Assembly (NCBI GenBank): GCA_036250225.1
Contig: JAPZLL010000040.1
Coordinates: forward strand, 186,001-250,000
DNA length: 64,000 nt
Source of the DNA: Cercophora sp. LCS_1
Lineage: Eukaryota; Ascomycota; Sordariomycetes; Sordariales; Lasiosphaeriaceae
Direction: 5' to 3'
The translations under genes were made by a program, and so were the position numbers. Every line of letters starts with the position of its first letter. The first letter of the stretch is position 1. The notes under the pieces are model-generated. The model was not told where the DNA came from. It ran no database searches and saw only the letters and a list, made by a program, of their open reading frames with translations. This document shows, one piece after another, positions 57,236 to 64,000 of this stretch.

Positions 57236-59259
57236 ATGGCCAAACCACAGGAAGCGAGGTCTTTGTCAGACATCAACTATATCGCGGCGAATCCTCCTCA
57301 ATATCCGCACCATCCAGAACTTCGGGAGTCGCTCACACTGTACATCTCGCGGGTTCCAGGCACAAGGGGTGCGTAGCCACTCCCAACCAATTGCCGGGCG
57401 TTGGCTTCGACGGTATGGCTGGGGCCTCCCAGTTTGCTGACACTGCTATAGATATCATCCTATCCACCCTCAAGCCCCAGCGCAAGAATGTCACGGGCGA
57501 GGATGTCACAAACTCATTGTATTACGTGCACTACGATCTCCCGACGGACGAGTTGCTTGCGGCGCCGCGGCGGCGTCCTGAGGCCGTGACTTCGCCTCGG
57601 TCTAGTGGTGAGAGCGCGAGGACCACCATCCCCAGGAAGCCATTGCCAGCGTCTGCGAGGGTCCCGAAGCTGGAGAACAGCTTCCCAGACCCGCCAGGAA
57701 GAAGGCCACCGTACGCAGAAAGCCTCGACGACCCGGAAAATACCGCGCCAGTCGCCGCGCCGGCAGCACCAACCGACCGCTCTACCGATGCTGGGCCCGT
57801 TGCGGCTGCGGGGCCGCTCCCAACCCCAACCGATTTTGAGGACCCACCACCGCCCCTACCACCCCGGCCTACGGCCGACTACGCAGCGGCTGATGCCGCT
57901 CGAAAACCATTGGGGCCTCGTCCCCTCGTTGCAACTGACCACAACAATATCCCACGCGGCTCGATGGGACGTGAGAGCCCCGGGACGCCGACGCGCACCG
58001 GCGTTCAGTTTGCCGACTCGCGCGTCATGTCGCCATCACCTACGAAAACGGGGCAACGCCCTTCTGTCGTTCCCTTTTCACTAACCCTCATTCGTCGTGA
58101 TCCTACCACGGGTGGCCAGTGGAACATTGGCAAAGTTGCGTCGTTCCAGACTAACATTCCCACCCCTGAAACAGCCGATCCCAACCTCAACCCGGCTGAT
58201 ATGGGTGCCATCTCGCGCCCGCAAAAGATCAATGTCCGTCTGGACACCTCGGGCTACGCAAAATACCGCGGAATGCCTACCCTTGCTAATGTCGAGTCTT
58301 TCCGCCCCGGCTCAGGCCACTCGTTTGCCCAAACCATCAAAGGTCTCGCCTCGGGCACCAACCAGCCCGTCAACAAAACTGTACCTTCGCCACCACCCGA
58401 AGATGGCTTCAATCGCCAGGTCGTCATGTCTTATGCCAAGACCTGGACGTCCAACATCAAAACCAAGACCAAGACAGCCAAGAATCCCTTTCATCGACGA
58501 GACCGCGCCTCAAGCTCGGCCGCAGCCGATGAATACTCTCCAGAAGACCTCGCGGCGCCACGCAACCCCTTTCGCCAACGGGCTGACAGCGCATCAACCG
58601 TAGGCTCTGCCGATTCAGCGACTTGGAAGGGAGAGGTGCCCAATTCCCCCAGCAATGGTGCCGAGGGTCGTAACTCGCCGCCTGCTCTTACCACGGAACC
58701 CGGGCCGGGACTGAGGCCCAAGGGGTTCACTTTCATCAGTCCCTGGGACGGGCGATGCGAGTTCCGCACAAGTACCAATGGGCGCAGCCTCAAGTGTCGC
58801 CACATCCTCGATCCAAAATCACCGAAGTTCAACCCCGTTGCTGTCGCCCAAAGTATTCGCGATGCACAGACGATGGGTCGATCAAGGGCAGATGAGCTGA
58901 CCTCAGCATTGGCGGGTGCGAAGCCGGTCAGCGAGTTGAGGTTCAACCTGCCCAGCGGGGATTTGTTCCAGTCCAAGAAGGCGGAGGGTGAAAAAGGGAA
59001 GTGGGATCCACATGCCTTGCATGGGCAGTTCAGCCGGTTTCTGCAGCATCTTGACAAAGGAAGCAGCAGCGATGAGTGGGATGAGGACGACGGGATGGAT
59101 CTGAGTTTAGGGAGGGAAGATGCCGGTGGTGGAAATAGGGGCAAACGTGCCAAGTTGGGCAAACTCATCATCCATGACGAGGGCTTGAAGATGTTGGACC
59201 TGGTCGTTGCCGCGAATGTTGGAGTGTGGTGGACAACGTGGGAGAAGGTGGACTCATGA
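57236..59259 (+). CDS. Conserved fungal Pro-rich protein of unknown function
   Basis: The 646-aa protein has exon 1 57236-57368 (MAKPQEARSLSDINYIAANPPQYP), an 83-nt phase-1 intron and exon 2 57452-59259. The short N-terminal domain (LTLYISRVPGTRDIILSTLKPQRKNVTGEDV) and a C-terminal domain starting about residue 485 (GFTFISPWDGRCEFRTS) look globular. About 350 residues of Pro/Ser/Arg-rich, probably disordered sequence lie between, with PPPLPPRP pieces that could bind SH3 domains. Proteins of this plan are widespread in Pezizomycotina, but I know of no assigned role. Confidence 0.78.
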
Positions 59260-59873
59260 GACTTAGTATGGAAAACTGCTGGCCTAGATTTTTGAAGCAT
59301 GGAGGATACCCAGGTATTAGCTTGGCAGCATTAATTCTGAAATCCAGTATATTTTGGGCATCTTTTGGTGGACCTTTTGGCATGCTCAGAATCGCATTCG
59401 TTGACCCGAGACGAAAGATTGCCGGTAAGGCAATCTCTGAAGGAACAAAACTCAAATTTCAGCTCAGCAGTCGTCGATCAATGCAATTTTGGCTATCGGA
59501 GAAGCCTTAACACACTTGAAGATTTTGACTGGCTTTGTGTCGGTTGAAGCAACGGATCTCACGTGCGGGGTCACGCCCTCCCCCCACTTCCAGCTCCCGA
59601 TCCAATCAACGCCCGAGAATTGTAATCCAGCGAACAGTCTCCCCAAAAATCCCGAAAGCTTGCTCGACCTTCAGGGATCCATCACGTCAATCGTCGCCGG
59701 GGAGCTCGCCTCAACCTCGCCTCCCGCCCCTCCCTCCGCCATTTCGCTGGAAGATCTCGTCTCGAAATCTCCAGCTCGATCCAATTGGCCCCTCTCCACT
59801 CCTTGTCGACTCGGGGCAATTGAATCGTTTCGCGACCGACCCGAACCTCGACTTGAAATCTCCCGCACGCACA
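59260..59873. other. Intergenic region
   Basis: Promoter and CT-rich leader of the complex I subunit gene. No gene is seen. Confidence 0.5.
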
Positions 59874-60645
59874 ATGCTTCCCGCGACGTCGACCGCCGCC
59901 CGCCAGCTGGTGCTGGCCCGGCCCACGGCTTCCATCATCCTCCGCACAGCTGCCGCCGTGGCCCAGACACGAGGCTACGCGACGCCAATGGGCCCGCCGC
60001 CCAAGGGCTTCCGTCTGCCGCCGCCGAGAGAGTTCGACCAGGAGAAGGAGGGCACCGGCACCAAGGTCGCAAAGTACTTTTTGCTGACCGAGATGTTCCG
60101 CGGCATGTATGTGCTGATGGAGCAATTCTTCCGGCCGCCGTACACCATCTATTACCCCTTCGAGAAGGTATGTTTTGGGATCTTGATCGAGGAGAAGATG
60201 GCGGGTGATTAACAGGTGGAATAGGGTCCTATCTCCCCCCGTTTCCGTGGTGAGCACGCTCTCCGAAGATATCCCTCTGGCGAGGAGCGCTGCATTGCTT
60301 GCAAGCTTTGCGAGGCTGTGTGCCCCGCCCAGGCCATTACCATTGAGGCGGAGGAGCGTGCCGATGGCTCTAGGAGGACGACCCGCTACGATATCGACAT
60401 GACCAAGTGCATCTATTGCGGCTTCTGCCAGGAGTCATGTCCTGTTGATGCCATTGTCGAGTCGCCCAATGCCGAGTACGCCACCGAGACTCGCGAGGAG
60501 CTGCTTTACAACAAGGGTACGTCGTTTGGGCACAGATGTTGGTGGAAACACATGCTAACATTTTGCAGAGAAATTGCTGGCAAACGGAGACAAGTGGGAG
60601 CCAGAATTAGCGGCAGTCATCAAAGCGGATGCGCCCTACAGATAA
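59874..60645 (+). CDS. NDUFS8: Complex I 23-kDa (TYKY/NuoI) iron-sulphur subunit, mitochondrial
   Basis: The 220-aa precursor has exons 59874-60167, 60225-60516 and 60569-60645 (introns of 57 and 52 nt). A basic, Arg/Ala-rich presequence (MLPATSTAARQLVLARP...TRGYA) targets mitochondria. Two ferredoxin-type 4Fe-4S sites follow, CIACKLCEAVCP and CIYCGFCQESCP, which carry clusters N6a and N6b on the electron path to ubiquinone. The length matches fungal homologues. The mitochondrial ACP, also a complex I partner, is the next gene on the same strand, about 445 bp downstream. Confidence 0.97.
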
Positions 60646-61089
60646 CCGACTGGGATGGAGTTGGTGGGAGTTAGGCGGGAACTGAGCAATTTGTAGATAG
60701 AGCTGTACATATGGCACCTGCACCGAGACTCGAAAAGTCTGCTTGTTTCCCATGTTTAAGAACCATTTCTCTTTAACTCATTTGTGCTGGCTGCAATTGT
60801 GAGCGGGTGACGCTAACAAGGTTCCTGCCGAATCGTGCGAGCCGACGTTAGTGCAGTGGTAACGACGTGCCAAGCCATATCACGTGAGATTGCACGCACC
60901 GGCAAAGACAGCTGCCCCGAGCTTTGGACCTTTGCACCCCGGTGTTTGGCGAGAAATTTATCATCACCTCTGCTCTCCACTGCCAATTGTGTCCTCGACC
61001 ACCCCCGTCCCATCCCCCGTTCTGCGAGTCCGATCCCGCCCAAGACGCATCAATTCGCCTCCAGCTGTCCAGCGCCTCACAAAATCACC
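60646..61089. other. Intergenic spacer between the complex I subunit and ACP genes
   Basis: It holds the 3' end of the NDUFS8-type gene and the promoter of the ACP gene. No gene is seen. Confidence 0.5.
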
Positions 61090-61840
61090 ATGTTTCGCAC
61101 CGCCATTCTCCGATCGTCGGCCGCCGTGCGCACGGCTGCGATGCGCCCTGTTTCTGCCAACGCCGCCAGGAAAATAACGATTGCCGCTGCTGCCCCCAGA
61201 GTTGCTATTGCTGCTGCCCCCAAGGCTGCCGCATGGCAAGCGGTACGATGCTATGCCTCGGCTGGTGGCTTGGACAAGAAGGACGTCTACGAACGGATCA
61301 AGCAGCTTCTGTCGGGCTTCGACAAGGTACGGATTTGGTCACCGAGCCTGGCCGGGCGCCCCGCTCGCCCTGTGCCAGCGTTTGTGTTTTGGTTTGTGGT
61401 GCATTTTAGCTAACAGCTTTTCTCCCACAGGTCAACGACCCCGCCAACGTAAGTCGCCGACCGTCCGAGTCTACTGATGTCGAGCCGTGATATCGAAATG
61501 GAACAAAAACTGACGAGGTTGACACGCAGATCACCGAGACCGCACACTTCGCCAACGACCTCGGTCTTGACAGCTTGGATACAGTGGAGGTTGTGATGGC
61601 CATTGAGGAGGTACGGATCCCAGGCAGCACAGGACGAGGAGCCCGGTGAGGGAATGAGGGTTGGAAGCAAAGGCTTACATTCGTGTGTGTGCAGGAGTTC
61701 AGCATTGAGATCCCGGACAAGGACGCCGACACCATCCACAGCGGTAAGTAGGGCGCTCCCACACGCCCAGTCGATTACTGACCCCCGCTCCAGTGGAGAA
61801 GGCAGTCGAGTACATTGTCAGCCAACCCGATGCCAACTAA
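61090..61840 (+). CDS. ACP1: Mitochondrial acyl carrier protein
   Basis: The 143-aa precursor has five exons: 61090-61326, 61431-61448 (only 18 nt), 61530-61610, 61695-61743 and 61794-61840. A long Ala/Arg-rich presequence ends near RCYASAGG. The carrier domain has phosphopantetheine site Ser100 in GLDSLD and the helix-II/III sequence DTVEVVMAIEEEFSIEIPDKDADTI. Mitochondrial ACP serves type II fatty-acid/lipoate synthesis, LYR-protein binding, Fe-S assembly and complex I. All splice joins keep frame. Confidence 0.96.
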
Positions 61841-63484
61841 ATAGGGCGGAGTCCTGCTTGTATCATATCACGATTTCAGACGATTGGAGCAGACCACGCC
61901 ACTCCTTGGTCATATAGACGGTGGGATGGGGGGGATAATTCCTGTTTGGGCCGCGGCGCGCGACGAATAGCATGCTGCCATTGTGTGAGAATACGTACCA
62001 TATTTTCCAATGCAAAATGGAAGGGGCGTGGTTCTTCTTCGTTTTCTGCTCAACAGTGCAAAAGGGGGCGTTGGTGGGATGCTGACCGTGTCTCAAACCA
62101 CCGTTTACAAGGCAGCTTCTAGCAACTCAGCTCGATTTTACACCACTCACCGACAACGTGTCCGAACAACATGAGTCACTAACATGGTAAAGGAATTTGG
62201 ACACGCCACCAAAAGTTCCCTCAGAAACTGTCAGAACGGTCCGGGACCTTGCCGGAAGACACACCGGGACACGTCACCTCCCTCCACCAAACTCACACCC
62301 TCGCCAACACCGCCCACCGACATCAAGCCCTCGCGCCAAGCCCTAATATTCCCATTCCGTTACAAACACGAAACAGAATCACAACTATGGACATGTGATC
62401 AGATCCCGAACGGCAAGGCTGCGCCCGCCCGACGCGGACCCAACCCGCGACCTGACCTGGCCAGGCCAGCCAGGCAACCCGCCTAGCCTAGCCTAGCCTG
62501 GCGGCCCCTGCGCACCCGTTTGCATCCGTAGGCTGCTCTGCAGGCACGGGGGCACCGGAGGCCAGTTTCTGAGCAGTCGATTCTTTGGCTGATTCCATTT
62601 TGTAGGTTTGGTGTCACCTGGGTGGTGCGGGAGTGAGTTCCCGGGTCCCCCGGCCCCGTGGCTGTGTCAACATGAAGTCGGGGATGTTCCCCGCCCGTAG
62701 TGTAGTGGCCTGCCGGCAGTGAGAGTTGTGGTACCGTTTGGCATCATAAACTTTAGTGTGAACGAGGAAATGAGAGGTCATGCCGGGTGGTGGAGGATCG
62801 CCTGCGGATGTGGTGGGGGATCGCCTGCGGATGTGGCGGTGTTTTGAGCGGGGAGGTTCCCGGTTGAGTCCCGACAAGTTGGGTCCATCACGCTTCGGAC
62901 GTTGAATTTCGGCAGGGGAAACGGGAAATGTCAAGGGAGAACCCGACGAAGGCTTAGTCACTTGTCCCTCAGGTTCAGCGGTATCATGAGTGTAATCCAT
63001 ACTCAATAAACTAAACAAGTTACATCCTAACCGACCTGAGCATCGCCGGCCACACAAACAACACAACGTCAAGGCTACCCAATCCGCCCGGTGTATATCT
63101 TTTTTGTCACCTTTTCCTACCCTACCTAGACCAAGCCCCAAGCCCCCAAAAATGCTGTCCAACAAGCCAAACGAATTATGCCGTAAACACCCGTCCTAAT
63201 TTTGTTTCCTAGTCCAAGGGCTGTTGATCCGTCCCGCCTGATCGTCCTCTCGTAATTTATCCCACCTGCCTCCTATTATTCAACGGCCCTGGTGTGAGGA
63301 TGGGATCAAAGTTGAACCAGTTTCCCAACGAAAGTGTGTGGAGGGAGGAGCTTGATCCAATGTGCAACGCTTCCTAGTAACCAAAAGTACTCCGGGCCAT
63401 GACTCATACATCATTTCCAAGTGTTCCCGGCACCGTATGTGCCGTGTCAAAAGGCAACCCCGTCTAGCAACACCACAATGAGTG
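61841..63484. other. Intergenic region with short repeats
   Basis: Four gcct(a/g) pentamers lie at 62481-62500. A 19-bp unit, ggatcgcctgcggatgtgg, occurs at 62795-62813 and again at 62818-62836. Open frames here have no family resemblance. The region includes the 3' flank of the partial gene at the right edge. Confidence 0.55.
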
Positions 63485-64000
63485 TCATCTGCCACCAACA
63501 GTCTCGACTGTCCCGCTCCCACTACGAGAGTTGCTGCCGTTGACTCCTGCAGCACCCCGATTGGTTTGCACCGCCGAGGCGTATGTCCACCCCGCACTTA
63601 GGGGGCTGGACACGCCCACATGGCCCCCGGATGCCCTCTTTCGTGCCCTGACTTGGGCATCATCCTCTTCCTCCATGCTGAAGACAAAGGCCGGGTCCTC
63701 CTCGTCAATCGGTGTGGTGAAACGTCCAGTCACGCTAGACCCAATGGAACCGCTGCTGACATGGCGCTCCAGACCACGCTCCCGTTCTCGCTCCTTGCCG
63801 ATAACACCGGCAATAGGGCTTGAGCCGGTGTTGCGGGCGGCGTTAGGATGTAGATGGGGACTGGTGCTGAGAGGAGCGTCATCACCTAGACGGGTCCGTC
63901 TCAACTGCTGTGTGAGCACCGAAAGCGACTCGCCTCCGTTGTTGGCGGAGCCAGGTCGATCACCACTGTCTACGTTGAACTCTGTGATGGCACTCGCCAA
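63485..64000 (-). CDS. Ser/Gly-rich protein, C-terminal 171 residues (cut by right edge)
   Basis: An open frame enters from beyond position 64000 (the first codon in the window is TTG, not a start) and ends at TGA 63485-63487. The visible part is low in complexity and probably disordered, with a Thr/Asp/Glu-rich patch (PIDEEDPAFVFSMEEEDD) and a Ser/Gly-rich end. It is the tail of a larger protein that cannot be identified from this part. Confidence 0.65.
   Translation of the reverse strand: MASAITEFNVDSGDRPGSANNGGESLSVLTQQLRRTRLGDDAPLSTSPHLHPNAARNTGSSPIAGVIGKERERERGLERHVSSGSIGSSVTGRFTTPIDEEDPAFVFSMEEEDDAQVRARKRASGGHVGVSSPLSAGWTYASAVQTNRGAAGVNGSNSRSGSGTVETVGGR

Overview
The window is nuclear DNA of a filamentous ascomycete (Pezizomycotina). 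Most genes carry one to four GT-AG introns of about 45-90 nt with CTAAC/CTGAC-like branch sites. The gene families present are typical of the group: an HR-PKS, HET-domain, subtilisin, WSC, MHYT and MFS proteins, and a nuclear complex I subunit with its mitochondrial ACP. A Sordariomycete is likely and Hypocreales plausible, but no marker here fixes the order. Codon 1 of each model was checked by hand; several long open frames begin at GTG or TTG, so their true starts lie further in.

Left arm (1-16 kb). The N-terminal ketosynthase of a highly reducing PKS runs off the left edge. It is divergent from a LovG/FSH-type serine hydrolase, a usual pair for HR-PKS product release. Then come an MHYT membrane sensor, a small secreted repeat protein and a stand-alone CYP505-like P450 with an unusual I-helix.

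Middle (16-31 kb). A decayed DUF1996-WSC gene with a beta/gamma-crystallin-like tail and a Cys-rich GPI-type protein precede the most interesting locus, 20.4-28.1 kb. Three genes lie head to tail on the minus strand, 160-215 bp apart: a 1020-aa protein with a C-terminal subtilisin domain, a 290-aa beta-rich protein with an acidic tail that resembles fungal gasdermins, and a 1037-aa protein with a helical N-terminus, C2H2-like fingers and eight nearly identical WD repeats spaced exactly 126 bp apart. I read this as a candidate protease/gasdermin cell-death module of the HET-Q1/HET-Q2 kind with an added WD-repeat sensor-like protein. Two orphan genes follow.

Right-middle (31-43 kb). Here are a small hypothetical gene with a (GAAA)16 tract in its intron, a polytopic membrane protein, an EthD-like protein, an M13 metallopeptidase, and a HET-ankyrin gene with two in-frame TAG codons.

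Right arm (44-64 kb). A 1632-aa NRPS-like enzyme (adenylation, carrier, then membrane segments and left-handed beta-helix repeats) resembles poly-amino-acid synthetases of the Pls/VibA kind. It is followed by a DUF1398 protein, a methyltransferase and an MFS transporter broken by one TAG. The far right is housekeeping: a membrane protein, an intron-containing tRNA-Met(CAT), a conserved Pro-rich protein, the complex I 23-kDa subunit, the mitochondrial ACP, and a Ser-rich protein cut by the right edge.
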